Of a stretch of 64,000 nucleotides of DNA, positions 24,634-33,067 are shown in pieces. The stretch lies in NCBI RefSeq assembly GCF_000455325.1, contig NZ_HG322951.1, positions 2,718,857 through 2,782,856 of the forward strand. Reading direction: 5' to 3'. Numbering within the stretch: position 1 is the first letter of the stretch; every line of letters starts with the position of its first letter. Made by a program: the position numbers and the translations under genes. This DNA comes from Mycolicibacterium septicum DSM 44393. Lineage in GTDB: Bacteria; Actinomycetota; Actinomycetes; Mycobacteriales; Mycobacteriaceae. The notes under the pieces were generated by a model. It saw nothing but the letters and a program-made list of their open reading frames with translations. It did not search any database and was not told where the DNA came from.

Positions 24634-26157
24634 TCAGGTGAGGAATGCGCGCACGGTATCGATCGTGTCCGCCTGATCCGGGGTCTTGTCGTCCCGGTAG
24701 CGCAGCACCCTGGCGAAGCGCAGCGCGACGCCGCCCGGGTACCGGCTCGACCGCTGGACGCCGTCGAAGGCGATCTCGACCACCTGCTCGGGCCGGACCG
24801 TGACCACCCAGCCGTCGTCGTCGACCTGCAGTTCGTGAAACCGCTCGGTCTGCCATGCCAGCATCGCGTCGGTCATGCCCTTGAACGTCTTGCCCAGCAT
24901 CACGAATCCGCCGGTGTCCGGATCGCGCGCGCCCAGATGGATGTTGGAGAGCTTGCCGGTGCGCCGCCCCGAACCCCGCTCGACGGCCAGCACCACCAGA
25001 TCGAGCGTGTGTATGGGCTTGACCTTGAGCCAGCCGGCCCCGCGGCGGCCGGCCTCGTACGGTGCCGTCGGCGCCTTCGCCATCACTCCCTCGTGCCCGG
25101 CGGCCAGAGTCCGGTCGAGGAACTGTTGTGCGACGGCGGGGTCGGCGGTGACGACGCGATCGACGCGCCGGTCCTGCGGTACCAGTGCGTCGAGGGCGGC
25201 CAGCCGCTGTTCGGTGGGCAGATCGAGCAGGTCCTGACCGTCGACGTGCAGCAGATCGAAGAAGAACACCGACAACGGTTCGAGATCCTTGGGGGTCTTG
25301 CGGCCAAACCGGGCGGCGGTGACCTGAAAGGGGTGCGGGCGGTTGTCCGGACGCAGAGCGATGGCCTCGGCGTCGGCGATCAGATCGGTGGCGGCCAGTG
25401 CCAGCGTCGCCTCGACCACCTCGGGCAGTCGGTGGGTGACGTCGTCGAGGCTGCGCGTGAACACCGACACCTCCGATCCCTTGCGGTGGATCTGCACGCG
25501 GGCGCCGTCCAGCTTGGCCTCCAGAATCGCTGTACCGCCGAGCCGTTCGAGCGCGTCGGCGACACCGGTCGCGGTCTGCGCGAGCATCGGCCCGACCGGG
25601 CGCCCGACCTGTAACTGGAACTCGGCCAAGGCGGTACGGCCACCGGTCAGCGCCACGGCGGCCACGGCGGGCAGATCACCGGCGAGCATCGCCGCGCGCC
25701 GGACCTCGGCCGCCGGTATGCCCGAAGCCCGGACCACCGCGTCGGCCATCACCCCGGTCAGGGCGCCCTGGCGCAGCTCGCCGCCCAGGAGCCGGCGCAG
25801 GAAGGTCTGTTCCGCGTCGGTGGCCGTGGCGAAGAGGTCACGCACCAACTCGGCACGCTGCGCCTGAGAGCCCTTGCCGGAGACCGTGCCGATGCGGGTG
25901 AACCGCGCGTCGACCCCGTCAACCGTCAGCGCTGGGTCTTCTGCAGGTGCGGGCAGTGAACGCAGCGCCGCCCACCCGACACCGATCTGGCGTTGGGGGA
26001 GTTCCCCGGACAGCCAGGACACCGTGACCGCCACCGTCCGGGCATCGCCCTCGGCGGCGGCCACCGACAGCAGGGCGGCGATGCGGTCGATCTTGGCCAG
26101 CCGCGCCGACGTCCCCGCGATGTCGGCAGAGGCGGCGGCGACGTCGGCGAGCAACAC
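24634..26157 (-). CDS. ligB: ATP-dependent DNA ligase LigB
   Basis: 507 residues, the same length as M. tuberculosis LigB (Rv3062). The N-terminal DNA-binding domain covers about 1-190 ([29 protein letters not shown]). The adenylation lysine is K215 in the KLDGAR motif, the nucleotidyltransferase domain runs to about 400, and the OB domain with WLKVKP and the C-terminal [21 protein letters not shown] follows. It seals nicked DNA with ATP and is non-essential in mycobacteria beside NAD-dependent LigA. Confidence 0.95.
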   Translation of the reverse strand: MLLADVAAASADIAGTSARLAKIDRIAALLSVAAAEGDARTVAVTVSWLSGELPQRQIGVGWAALRSLPAPAEDPALTVDGVDARFTRIGTVSGKGSQAQRAELVRDLFATATDAEQTFLRRLLGGELRQGALTGVMADAVVRASGIPAAEVRRAAMLAGDLPAVAAVALTGGRTALAEFQLQVGRPVGPMLAQTATGVADALERLGGTAILEAKLDGARVQIHRKGSEVSVFTRSLDDVTHRLPEVVEATLALAATDLIADAEAIALRPDNRPHPFQVTAARFGRKTPKDLEPLSVFFFDLLHVDGQDLLDLPTEQRLAALDALVPQDRRVDRVVTADPAVAQQFLDRTLAAGHEGVMAKAPTAPYEAGRRGAGWLKVKPIHTLDLVVLAVERGSGRRTGKLSNIHLGARDPDTGGFVMLGKTFKGMTDAMLAWQTERFHELQVDDDGWVVTVRPEQVVEIAFDGVQRSSRYPGGVALRFARVLRYRDDKTPDQADTIDTVRAFLT

Positions 26158-26178
26158 GCCCTCAGCGTGCCACGGGGC

Positions 26179-26559
26179 TCAGACAACCTCCGGCGTTTGG
26201 CCGAGCACCTGTGTCAGGACGGCGGCCTGCGATTGCAGGTCAGCTGCCCGTTCGTGATGCCCGTGCGCGATGTATTGGTCTGCTGCCGTGAGTCGTTCAT
26301 CGACCTCGGCCTGAATGAGGCCGCGAATCTCACCATCGCTGAGCGTCCGGCGGGCGACCTCGGTCGAGCCCACGCCGGACACCGCGCCCGCGATCGCTCC
26401 ACCGATGCGGGTATCGGTCTGGTCGGCCTGCGGCGTCTCCGCGTTGTCGATGGCGCTCAGCGCCGACCGGATGGCGGTGACGCCGGCGGTGTCGCGGGAC
26501 TTGCGCGCCGACAGCAGGGACTCGCGCAGGTGGTCGCGCCAGTGCTGGGCAGGTGTCAT
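26179..26559 (-). CDS. GatB/YqeY-domain protein
   Basis: 126 residues. WRDHLRESLLSARKSRDTAGVTAIRSALSAIDNAE and TLSDGEIRGLIQAEVDERL are the typical YqeY segments, a tRNA-binding helical fold related to the GatB tail. The central GGAIAGAVSGVGSTEVAR is less conserved. The cellular role of stand-alone YqeY proteins is not established. It lies just upstream of ligB on the same strand with a 21-base gap. Confidence 0.8.
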   Translation of the reverse strand: MTPAQHWRDHLRESLLSARKSRDTAGVTAIRSALSAIDNAETPQADQTDTRIGGAIAGAVSGVGSTEVARRTLSDGEIRGLIQAEVDERLTAADQYIAHGHHERAADLQSQAAVLTQVLGQTPEVV

Positions 26560-26613
26560 GGCAGGCGAACTTAACGGGGTTGCGGGGTGGCGTCGAGGGA
26601 TTTACGCACGCTC

Positions 26614-26689
26614 TCTGCACCGCGAGCGACCGCGGCGGTACGCAAAATGCGGCGTGTCGGCGTACAGACACGGTCGCTCGCGGTGCAGA
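26614..26689. repeat. Long inverted repeat (19-bp arms)
   Basis: Arms 26614-26632 and 26671-26689 are perfectly complementary (arm core CTGCACCGCGAGCGACCG). The 38-base loop contains a nested GTACGC/GCGTAC pair (26638-26643, 26660-26665). It lies between the divergent YqeY-like gene and the SDR gene at 26803, so it is not an ordinary terminator. No transposase is nearby; it could be a dispersed mycobacterial palindrome or regulatory structure. Confidence 0.7.
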
Positions 26690-26690
26690 A

Positions 26691-26728
26691 GGGAGCAGCA
26701 CGGGAGCAGAAGGGAACAGCAAGGGGAA
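26691..26728 (+). repeat. Short imperfect tandem repeats (10-11 bp)
   Basis: Three to four imperfect copies of GGGAGCAGMA (GGGAGCAGCA, GGGAGCAGAA, GGGAACAGCA, then GGGGAAC) directly follow the long inverted repeat and precede the SDR promoter region. Confidence 0.55.
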
Positions 26729-26802
26729 CCCGAAAGGCTTACGGGAAGGGTCGATGGGATAGGTTGCTTTACGATTTCGGTCATTTTTGGAAAGGAAGCT
26801 AG

Positions 26803-27570
26803 ATGGAGATCGAAGGCAAGAAGGCGATCGTCGTCGGCGGCGCGTCGGGCTTCGGCCGGGCCACCGCTGAGGCATTGGCCAAGCGTGGCGCCAGCGTGGC
26901 CGTGCTCGACCGGCCGCAGTCCAAAGGACAGGAAGTGGCCGACGCGATCGGCGGCTCGTTCCTCCCCGTCGACGTCACCGACTTCGACGGCACCGAAAAG
27001 GTGCTGGAAGAGGCCGTGGCCGCCCTGGGTGGCCTGCACATCATCGTGACCACGGCAGGTGGCGGCATCGGCGAGCGCACCATCAAGAAGGACGGTCCGC
27101 ACAGCCTGGACTCGTTCCGCTCCACCATCGACCTCAACCTGATCGGTACGTTCAACATCAGCCGGCTGGCGGCCTGGCACATGAGCAAGAACGAGCCGGT
27201 CGATGCCGAGGCCGAAGAGCGCGGCGTCATCATCAACACCGCCTCGATCGCGGCGTTCGAGGGTCAGATCGGTCAGGTCGCCTACACCGCGTCCAAGGCC
27301 GCCATCGCCGGGATGTGCCTGACCATGGCGCGCGACCTGGGCAGCCTGGGGATCCGCGTGCTGGCCATCGCGCCGAGCCTGTTCGCCACCGGCCTGACCG
27401 AAGGCATCCCGGACGAGTTCGCCGCGGTGCTGACCAAGGACGCCGCGTTCCCCAAGCGTCTGGGTAAGCCCGAGGAGTACGCCAAGCTCGCCGTGGCGAT
27501 CGCCGAGAACCCGATGCTCAACGGCCAGTGCCTGCGTTTGGACGCCGGACAGCGTTTCGCCCCCAAGTAG
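26803..27570 (+). CDS. SDR-family oxidoreductase (3-hydroxyacyl-CoA dehydrogenase type-2-like)
   Basis: 255 residues, preceded by GGAAAGGAAG. Nucleotide loop GGASGFG (12-18), an unusual TTAGG in place of NNAG near 83-87, Ser148 in NTASIAAFEG, Tyr161 and Lys165 in YTASK. The combination INTASIAAFEGQIGQVAYTASK and the C-terminal NPMLNGQCLRLDAG is typical of HSD17B10-like enzymes acting on 3-hydroxyacyl-CoA or hydroxysteroids. Monocistronic; a hairpin at 27576-27623 separates it from poxB. Confidence 0.87.
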   Translation: MEIEGKKAIVVGGASGFGRATAEALAKRGASVAVLDRPQSKGQEVADAIGGSFLPVDVTDFDGTEKVLEEAVAALGGLHIIVTTAGGGIGERTIKKDGPHSLDSFRSTIDLNLIGTFNISRLAAWHMSKNEPVDAEAEERGVIINTASIAAFEGQIGQVAYTASKAAIAGMCLTMARDLGSLGIRVLAIAPSLFATGLTEGIPDEFAAVLTKDAAFPKRLGKPEEYAKLAVAIAENPMLNGQCLRLDAGQRFAPK

Positions 27571-27575
27571 AGTGA

Positions 27576-27623
27576 ATTCCGGCGTGATCGAGGGCGCGCC
27601 CGCGTCACCGATCACGCCGGAAT
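27576..27623. terminator. Hairpin terminator after SDR gene
   Basis: Perfect 15-bp arms ATTCCGGCGTGATCG (27576-27590) and complement (27609-27623) with an 18-base loop, starting six bases after the SDR stop and ending 18 bases before the poxB ATG. Confidence 0.65.
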
Positions 27624-27641
27624 CGCATACCGGGAGGCGTC

Positions 27642-29378
27642 ATGGCGACGATTGCAGACCAAGTCATCTCCGCACTGACATTGAGCGGGGTACGGCGGGT
27701 CTACGGCCTTCCCGGTGACAGCCTCAACGGATTCACCGATGCCATCCGGCGCAGTGGCGACATCAGCTGGCAGCACGTCCGCCACGAGGAGACCGCCGCG
27801 TTCGCCGCGGCCGCTGACGCCGCGCTGACCGGGCAACTGGCCGTGTGTGCGGGTAGCTGCGGGCCGGGCAATCTGCACCTGATCAACGGACTGTTCGACG
27901 CGCAGCGCAGCCGCGTCCCCGTGCTGGCCATCGCCGCCCACATTCCGCGCACCGAGATCGGGTCGGAGTACTTCCAGGAAACCCATCCCCAGGACCTGTT
28001 CCGCGAGTGCAGTGTGTACTGCGAACTGGTCAGCACTCCCGAGATGGCACCCCGCATCCTCGAGATGGCGATGCGGGCAGCCGTCGAGGAGAACGGGGTG
28101 GCCGTCGTCGTCATCCCCGGTGAGATCTTTCTGCAACGCGCGGGGGAGACCGGCTGGACCACCCGTCCGGTGCGACCCACCCGGTCGATCGTGCGTCCGG
28201 ACGACGAGTCGGTGCGCCGGGCCGCCGACATCCTCAACGCCGCCGAGCGCGTCACCATCCTGGGCGGCGCTGGTGTTGCCGGTGCGCACGACGCCCTGAT
28301 CGAACTGGCGTCCACCCTGCAGGCCCCGATCGTTCACGCGCTGCGGGGCAAGGAACTCATCGAGTACGACAACCCGTTCGACGTCGGGATGACCGGACTC
28401 CTCGGTTTCGCCTCCGGTTACAAGGCCATCAAAGAAGCCGACACCCTGCTGATGCTGGGCACCGACTTCCCGTATCAACAGTTCTATCCCGAGGGCGCCA
28501 CCGTCATCCAGGTCGACATCCGCGGCCGCAACCTCGGCCGGCGCACCCCGATCGACCTCGGCCTGCGCGGCAGCGTCGCCGACACCCTGCCCGTGCTGCA
28601 GCCGCTGCTGCGGCCCAAGGGCAACCGGGACCACCTGGACCGGTCGCTGCGCCACTACCGCAAGACCCGTGCCACGCTGGACTCGCTGGCCGTCAACGAT
28701 CGCGACAAGACCCCGATCCGGCCAGAATACGTTGCCGCGCTTGCCAACCGGATCGCCTCCGACGACGCGGTGTTCACCTGCGACGTCGGGTCCCCGGTGG
28801 TGTGGGCGGCCCGCTACCTGACCATGAACGGGCGGCGCAGACTGATCGGGTCGTTCAACCACGGCACCATGGCCAACGCACTGCCGCACGCGATCGGCGC
28901 ACAGACCGCATTCCCCGGCCGGCAGGTGGTTGCCCTGGCCGGTGACGGCGGGTTGACCATGCTCTTCGGTGAGCTGGTGACGCTGATCCAGAACCGGCTG
29001 CCGGTCAAGCTCATCGTCTTCAACAACTCGTCGCTGAACTTCGTCGAGCTCGAGATGAAGGCCGCGGGCATCGTCACGTTCGGCACCGACCTGGTCAACC
29101 CGGATTTCGCCGCGGTGGCCCAGGCCATGGGCATGTTCGGCAGGCGGGTCACCGAACCGGCGGACCTCGAACGCGCCATCGCCGATGCCTTCGCGCACGA
29201 CGGCCCCGCCGTGATCGACGTGCACACCGCGCGCCAGGAGCTGTCGATACCGCCGGCGATCACCGTCGAGCAGGCAAAGGGCTTCTCGCTCTACGCGATC
29301 CGCACCATCTTGGCCGGTCGCGCCGACGAACTCCTGGACCTCGTCACCACCAACGTCGCCCGCCGGATCCTGGACTGA
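27642..29378 (+). CDS. poxB: Thiamine-diphosphate pyruvate dehydrogenase (quinone)/pyruvate oxidase
   Basis: 578 residues, ATG preceded by GGGAGG. VYGLPGDSLNGFTDAIR and RHEE (about 47-50, catalytic Glu) open the PYR domain. The central domain holds ILGGAGVAGAHDALIELA. The TPP/Mg motif GDGG is at about 434-437 with VFNNSS some 25 residues later. Length and the PGDSLNG and SCGPGN segments match PoxB, which oxidatively decarboxylates pyruvate to acetate and CO2 at the membrane using FAD and quinone. Related acetolactate-synthase-type enzymes are an alternative, but the PoxB pattern fits better. Confidence 0.87.
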   Translation: MATIADQVISALTLSGVRRVYGLPGDSLNGFTDAIRRSGDISWQHVRHEETAAFAAAADAALTGQLAVCAGSCGPGNLHLINGLFDAQRSRVPVLAIAAHIPRTEIGSEYFQETHPQDLFRECSVYCELVSTPEMAPRILEMAMRAAVEENGVAVVVIPGEIFLQRAGETGWTTRPVRPTRSIVRPDDESVRRAADILNAAERVTILGGAGVAGAHDALIELASTLQAPIVHALRGKELIEYDNPFDVGMTGLLGFASGYKAIKEADTLLMLGTDFPYQQFYPEGATVIQVDIRGRNLGRRTPIDLGLRGSVADTLPVLQPLLRPKGNRDHLDRSLRHYRKTRATLDSLAVNDRDKTPIRPEYVAALANRIASDDAVFTCDVGSPVVWAARYLTMNGRRRLIGSFNHGTMANALPHAIGAQTAFPGRQVVALAGDGGLTMLFGELVTLIQNRLPVKLIVFNNSSLNFVELEMKAAGIVTFGTDLVNPDFAAVAQAMGMFGRRVTEPADLERAIADAFAHDGPAVIDVHTARQELSIPPAITVEQAKGFSLYAIRTILAGRADELLDLVTTNVARRILD

Positions 29379-29382
29379 TCGC

Positions 29383-30057
29383 TCAGGCCGGCCGGGGAAT
29401 CGCCGCCGCCGTGCTCTGGCCCAGCCATTTCGGGATGGCCCGGCGGACGTCGGCGGATCCGGACAGCGCGATGCTGCCGTCGAGAACCGCCCGGGCCCAG
29501 CCGGCGTCACCGCGCCAGATCTCGATCAACGTGCGCAGGTTGGTCTGCACCGTCCCGGCGACGTCGTAGCCGGGATCGAAATCGCAGACATCGGCCTGCC
29601 CGTCGCTCACTGTCAGCCACCACCTCGACGCCTTGGGCACGACGCCGTCGAGAACAAACGCGATCGTGGTGCGCGACCGGGGCCAGTCGGCGATGGGAAT
29701 GGTGCGGCGCATGTCCCACATCAGCAGGTGCGGATCGAGATCCTCCTCGCCGAGATCGCCGATCCACCGCACGCCCCACGATCCGAGCGCATCGACCACG
29801 CCGGCCAGTTCCTGCCCGGACTCGGTGAGTGAATAGCTTGTCCGGCCGTCGATCTCGGAGCGTTCGACGACCCCGGCTCGGGTCAGCGACTTCAGTCGCT
29901 TGGACAGCAGTGCAGGCGACATCTTCGGGACCCCGCGGCGCAGGTCGTTGAAGTGGGCGCTGCCCCGCAGCAGTTCCCGGACCACGAGCAGGGTCCAGCG
30001 TTCGTCGAGCAGCTCCATGGCCTTGGCCACGGGACAGAACTGGCCATATGTCGACAT
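29383..30057 (-). CDS. HxlR-family regulator with C-terminal SCP2-like domain
   Basis: 224 residues from the ATG at 30057 with GGAGGTGG upstream. MSTYGQFCPVAKAMELLDERWTLLVVRELL and FNDLRRGVPKMSPALLSKRLKSL form the HxlR winged helix, about residues 1-105, with the sensor-type Cys at position 8. The remaining 115 residues (WWLTVSDGQADVCDFDPG, IWRGDAGWARAVLDG) look like a sterol-carrier-protein-2-like fold, a fusion common in actinobacteria. It is divergent from the methyltransferase at 30190, with an imperfect inverted repeat between them. Confidence 0.85.
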   Translation of the reverse strand: MSTYGQFCPVAKAMELLDERWTLLVVRELLRGSAHFNDLRRGVPKMSPALLSKRLKSLTRAGVVERSEIDGRTSYSLTESGQELAGVVDALGSWGVRWIGDLGEEDLDPHLLMWDMRRTIPIADWPRSRTTIAFVLDGVVPKASRWWLTVSDGQADVCDFDPGYDVAGTVQTNLRTLIEIWRGDAGWARAVLDGSIALSGSADVRRAIPKWLGQSTAAAIPRPA

Positions 30058-30120
30058 CGGCGGTCCACCTCCACGGAGAGTGCGCAGTGCCATAAGTACA
30101 CCGCTGTCAGGGCCCGGAAG

Positions 30121-30164
30121 CCAGTACAGATCCAGAACCGGTGCCGCTACAGATCTGGTACTGG
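30121..30164. promoter_or_regulatory. Imperfect inverted repeat in HxlR/methyltransferase intergenic region
   Basis: CCAGTACAGATC (30121-30132) faces GATCTGGTACTGG (30152-30164), complementary except for one extra base. The position between the divergent HxlR and methyltransferase genes fits an HxlR operator or overlapping promoters. Confidence 0.5.
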
Positions 30165-30189
30165 ATTTGCCGCACCGAGTGAGATCACG

Positions 30190-31005
30190 ATGAACACCAT
30201 GACCACTGACAGCGAGCTTGAGGCCAAACACCGGGCGTTGTGGGCGCTGGGTGACTACGCGGCGATCGCCGCCAACATCGTGCGGCCACTGGGACCCGTA
30301 CTGGTCGAAGCCAGCGGCATCGGCCCCGGTGACCGAGTCCTCGACGTCGCGGCCGGGACCGGCAACGCCGCCATCCCCGCCGCCGCGACCGGTGCGCGGG
30401 TCACCGCCAGCGACCTGTGCCCGGAACTGGTCGAAGAGGGACGGCGGCTGGGAGCGGACGCCGGCGTGACCATCGACTGGGCCGAGGGCAACGCCGAGGC
30501 GTTGCCCTACGACGACGATTCCTTCGACGCCGTGCTGTCCTGCATCGGGGTGATGTTCGCGCCGCACCATCAGCAGGCGGCCGACGAACTCGTGCGGGTC
30601 ACCCGCCCGGGTGGGCGGATCGGTCTGATCTCCTGGACACCACAGGGGTTCATCGGACAGCTGTTCGCCACCATGAAGCCATATGTGCCCGCGCCGCCGC
30701 CCGGGGTGTCCCCGCCGCCGAAGTGGGGAGACGAGGACTATGTGCGGGGCCTACTGGGCGACAGGGTCGGTGAGTTGACCTGCGAGCGGCGAGAACTCGA
30801 CGTCGCGTTGTTCCCCGACGGCGCGGCGTTCCGCGACCACTTCAAGGCCAACTACGGCCCGACCATCTCGGCCTACCGGGCCATCGCCGCCGATGCCGAC
30901 CGGGTTGCGGCACTGGACGCCGACATCGCCGCCCTCGGCGACCGGTACCTCAGCGGTTCCACGATGCGGTGGGAATACCTGCTGACACTGGCGAACGTGC
31001 ACTGA
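30190..31005 (+). CDS. Class I SAM-dependent methyltransferase
   Basis: 271 residues from the ATG at 30190. GDRVLDVAAGTGNAAIPAA (about 48-66) is motif I, ASDLCPEL motif II, and GNAEALPYDDDSFDAVLSCIGVMFAPHH motifs III/IV; VTRPGGRIGLISWTPQGF follows. It resembles UbiE/Coq5-type and small-molecule methyltransferases. The divergent HxlR gene suggests inducible control. A kinase gene follows 29 bases after its stop. Substrate unknown. Confidence 0.87.
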   Translation: MNTMTTDSELEAKHRALWALGDYAAIAANIVRPLGPVLVEASGIGPGDRVLDVAAGTGNAAIPAAATGARVTASDLCPELVEEGRRLGADAGVTIDWAEGNAEALPYDDDSFDAVLSCIGVMFAPHHQQAADELVRVTRPGGRIGLISWTPQGFIGQLFATMKPYVPAPPPGVSPPPKWGDEDYVRGLLGDRVGELTCERRELDVALFPDGAAFRDHFKANYGPTISAYRAIAADADRVAALDADIAALGDRYLSGSTMRWEYLLTLANVH

Positions 31006-31034
31006 GCGGGAAGGGCAGCTGGCACCATGGCTGC

Positions 31035-32099
31035 ATGCCCGACGATGTGCAGGAATTGCCGACTCTCAGTGCCGCCGATCAGGACGCCATTCAGCGGTGG
31101 TTGCAGGATGAGCGGATCGGAACAACCCTGACCGATGTGGCACCGCTGACCGGCGGGACCCAGAACATCGTGGTGGGCATGAGCGTCGACGGTCGCCGAA
31201 TGGTGCTGCGGCGCCCACCTTTACACCCACGGCCGACCAGTGACAAGACCATGCTGCGGGAGATCGCGGTGCTGCGCACCCTGGCGGGCTCGGCCGTACC
31301 GCATCCGGGTTTCATCGCCGCCTGCACCGATCTCGACGTGATCGGCGTGGTGTTCTACCTGATGGAGGAGGTCGACGGGTTCAACCCGGGTACCGAGGTG
31401 AGTCAGGCCTACCGAGACGATGCCGAACTGCGCTACCGCGTCGGGCTGTCGTACGCGGGGAGCCTGGCCGAACTGGGCAACGTCGCCTGGGAGAACAGTG
31501 AACTCGCCGCCATCCGCCGGCCAGGATCCTTTCTGGCCCGGCAGGTTCCGCAATTCCTGGGGCTGCTCGAGAGCTACCGCCACGAGCAGTATTCCCCCGA
31601 GTCGTTGACGGGCGTGGGGGAGCTGGCGCAATGGCTGGAGGACAACCGGCCGGCCGACGCCGAACCGGGCATCATGCACGGCGACGCGCACCTCAACAAC
31701 GTCCTGTTGCGCAGGGACACTCCCGAACTGGCCGCGTTCATCGACTGGGAGATGTGCACGATCGGCGATCCGCTGCTCGATCTCGGGTGGATGCTGGTGT
31801 GCTGGCCCGACGACCCCAACCCGATCAATGCGGGGTCGGCACTGGCCGCCCTCGGCGGTCTGGCCCACCGCAATGAACTCATCGAGGCCTACCGCGCCGC
31901 GGGAGGCCGCCAGACCGATCAGCTCGATTGGTATGTGGCGCTGGCCTGTTTCAAACTCGGCATCGTCATCGAGGGCACCTGGTCGCGGTACCTGGCCGGG
32001 CGGGCCAGCCGCGACGCCGGCGAGCAACTGCATGCCTCGGCCGAGAACCTTCTCGCGCTGGGGACGCGGGTCGCCAAGGGGGACAACCCGTTCAGCTGA
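31035..32099 (+). CDS. APH-fold phosphotransferase (ACAD10-like kinase)
   Basis: 354 residues from the ATG at 31035. LTGGTQNIVVGMSVDGRRMVLRRPP is the glycine-rich loop and ATP-binding strand. IMHGDAHLNNVLL (His215, Asp217) and FIDWEMCTIGDPLLDLGW (Asp237) are the catalytic and metal loops. The ID-W-E-GDP-DLGW pattern is that of the kinase domain associated with ACAD10/11-type 4-hydroxyacyl-CoA catabolism, whose partners phosphorylate hydroxy-fatty acyl-CoAs. No acyl-CoA dehydrogenase is adjacent. It is probably co-transcribed with the methyltransferase. Confidence 0.83.
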   Translation: MPDDVQELPTLSAADQDAIQRWLQDERIGTTLTDVAPLTGGTQNIVVGMSVDGRRMVLRRPPLHPRPTSDKTMLREIAVLRTLAGSAVPHPGFIAACTDLDVIGVVFYLMEEVDGFNPGTEVSQAYRDDAELRYRVGLSYAGSLAELGNVAWENSELAAIRRPGSFLARQVPQFLGLLESYRHEQYSPESLTGVGELAQWLEDNRPADAEPGIMHGDAHLNNVLLRRDTPELAAFIDWEMCTIGDPLLDLGWMLVCWPDDPNPINAGSALAALGGLAHRNELIEAYRAAGGRQTDQLDWYVALACFKLGIVIEGTWSRYLAGRASRDAGEQLHASAENLLALGTRVAKGDNPFS

Positions 32100-32116
32100 C
32101 TTCTCGCGCGGAGAAA

Positions 32117-32878
32117 TCAGTAGGTGTCGAGCGCGAGCTTGACGGCAAGGGCCACGCCGGCCGCGCCGATCAGGAAGCGCAGCGGGGTGGCCGGCGCGTG
32201 ACGCACGATCACCGGGCCCAGGCGTGAGCCGATCAGGCAGCCGGCACCCAACGGGATGACGGCCGGCCAGTACACCGGGGCAACCACGATGAACGCCACC
32301 GCGGCAACCGAATTGGCGACACCGAGGATCACGTTCTTGGCGGCGTTGGCGTGCGCGAGCGTCGCGCCGCCGGTCCGCAGCAGCAGCGCCAGCAGGAGCA
32401 CCCCGGCGGCGGCCCCGAAGTAACCGCCATAGATGGTGATGAGGAAGATGGCGCCGGCCTCCATGGCGACCTTGATTCGATGTTCACGATGGTCGGCCAC
32501 CCGTGTCTCCCGCTGCCGGCCACGCGGCAGCAGAATCGCCACCGACGCGAACGCCAGCAGGAACGGGACGATCTTCTCGAAGCCCTCGGCCGGCGTGCAC
32601 AGCAGCAGGGCCGCGCCGAGTGCCCCACCGGCCACCGCGACCGGAATGATCCGTTTGATCCAGGCTGCCTGCCCGGCAAGCTCGGGCCGCGACCCCCACA
32701 CCGAACCGACGCCGTTGAACACCAACGCCACGGTGTTGGTCACATTCGCGGTGACCGGCGGCAAGCCGATGAGCAGCAGTGCGGGGTAGGTGGCCACCGA
32801 GGCCAGCCCGGCGATACTGCCGGTGAGTCCGCCACCGATGCCGGCGACGACGAGCAGGACGACCTCACCGACGCTCAT
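32117..32878 (-). CDS. TauE/SafE-family membrane transporter
   Basis: 253 residues with seven to eight hydrophobic helices. The internally repeated G-G-x-TGSIAGLASVATYPALLL (N-terminal half) and GGYFGAAAGVLLLALLL (C-terminal half) are the two TauE/SafE signature regions. Family members export sulfite, sulfonates or other organic anions. Substrate unknown. It is convergent with the kinase gene and divergent from the Leu-leader region. Confidence 0.85.
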   Translation of the reverse strand: MSVGEVVLLVVAGIGGGLTGSIAGLASVATYPALLLIGLPPVTANVTNTVALVFNGVGSVWGSRPELAGQAAWIKRIIPVAVAGGALGAALLLCTPAEGFEKIVPFLLAFASVAILLPRGRQRETRVADHREHRIKVAMEAGAIFLITIYGGYFGAAAGVLLLALLLRTGGATLAHANAAKNVILGVANSVAAVAFIVVAPVYWPAVIPLGAGCLIGSRLGPVIVRHAPATPLRFLIGAAGVALAVKLALDTY

Positions 32879-32916
32879 GCCGTTCCCACTCCGCCGAGAC
32901 TACGGAGTCAAAGTGT

Positions 32917-32946
32917 TTGCGTGACTGGGCGGGCTGCGTCTAGCAT
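32917..32946 (+). promoter_or_regulatory. Candidate sigma-A-type promoter for the leader peptide
   Basis: TTGCGT (32917-32922), an 18-base spacer and TAGCAT (32941-32946). The expected transcription start, about 7 bases later, would fall at or just before the GTG of the leader peptide at 32954, implying a leaderless leader ORF. Confidence 0.45.
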
Positions 32947-32953
32947 CGCCAAC

Positions 32954-32995
32954 GTGCCAAGGCGACTTGTAGTAGCAACCCGCAGCGGGGTCTGA
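32954..32995 (+). CDS. Leader peptide rich in Leu/Val (attenuation)
   Basis: A 13-residue reading frame, GTG start, sequence MPRRLVVATRSGV then TGA. It carries Leu-Val-Val and a final Val, in codons that also form the 5' arm (32971-32992) of a long stem. The downstream gene encodes a LeuA regulatory-domain-like protein, so a branched-chain amino-acid-sensing leader is the natural reading. Leader peptides upstream of leuA and ilv genes are known in actinobacteria; this instance is inferred. Confidence 0.55.
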   Translation: MPRRLVVATRSGV

Positions 32996-33063
32996 CCAGA
33001 CCGACCCCTCGCTGTGGGTCGTTCGCTACTTCGTCGGTCACTTCCTCTGATCAGAGAAGACCG
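32971..33063 (+). promoter_or_regulatory. Attenuator-like RNA structure
   Basis: A long imperfect stem pairs 32971-32992 with 33003-33030 around a ten-base loop. The 5' arm overlaps the leader codons and stop region. A second hairpin at 33035-33063 (CGGTC/GACCG outer, TCTGAT/ATCAGA inner) covers the purine-rich ribosome-binding region just before the ATG at 33068. Ribosome position on the leader peptide could choose between structures. Folding was done by eye. Confidence 0.5.
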
Positions 33064-33067
33064 GCAC

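Noticed and set aside
26756..26800. A further copy of the 21-bp operator before the SDR at 26803
   Set aside because: TTACGA and CGGTCA occur but with wrong spacing and poor symmetry.
27612..29510. Long minus-strand open frame (632 codons) opposite poxB
   Set aside because: It is the antisense of a clearly recognised TPP enzyme; composition (many His, Asp, Gly, Arg) and lack of any motif show a GC-driven shadow frame.
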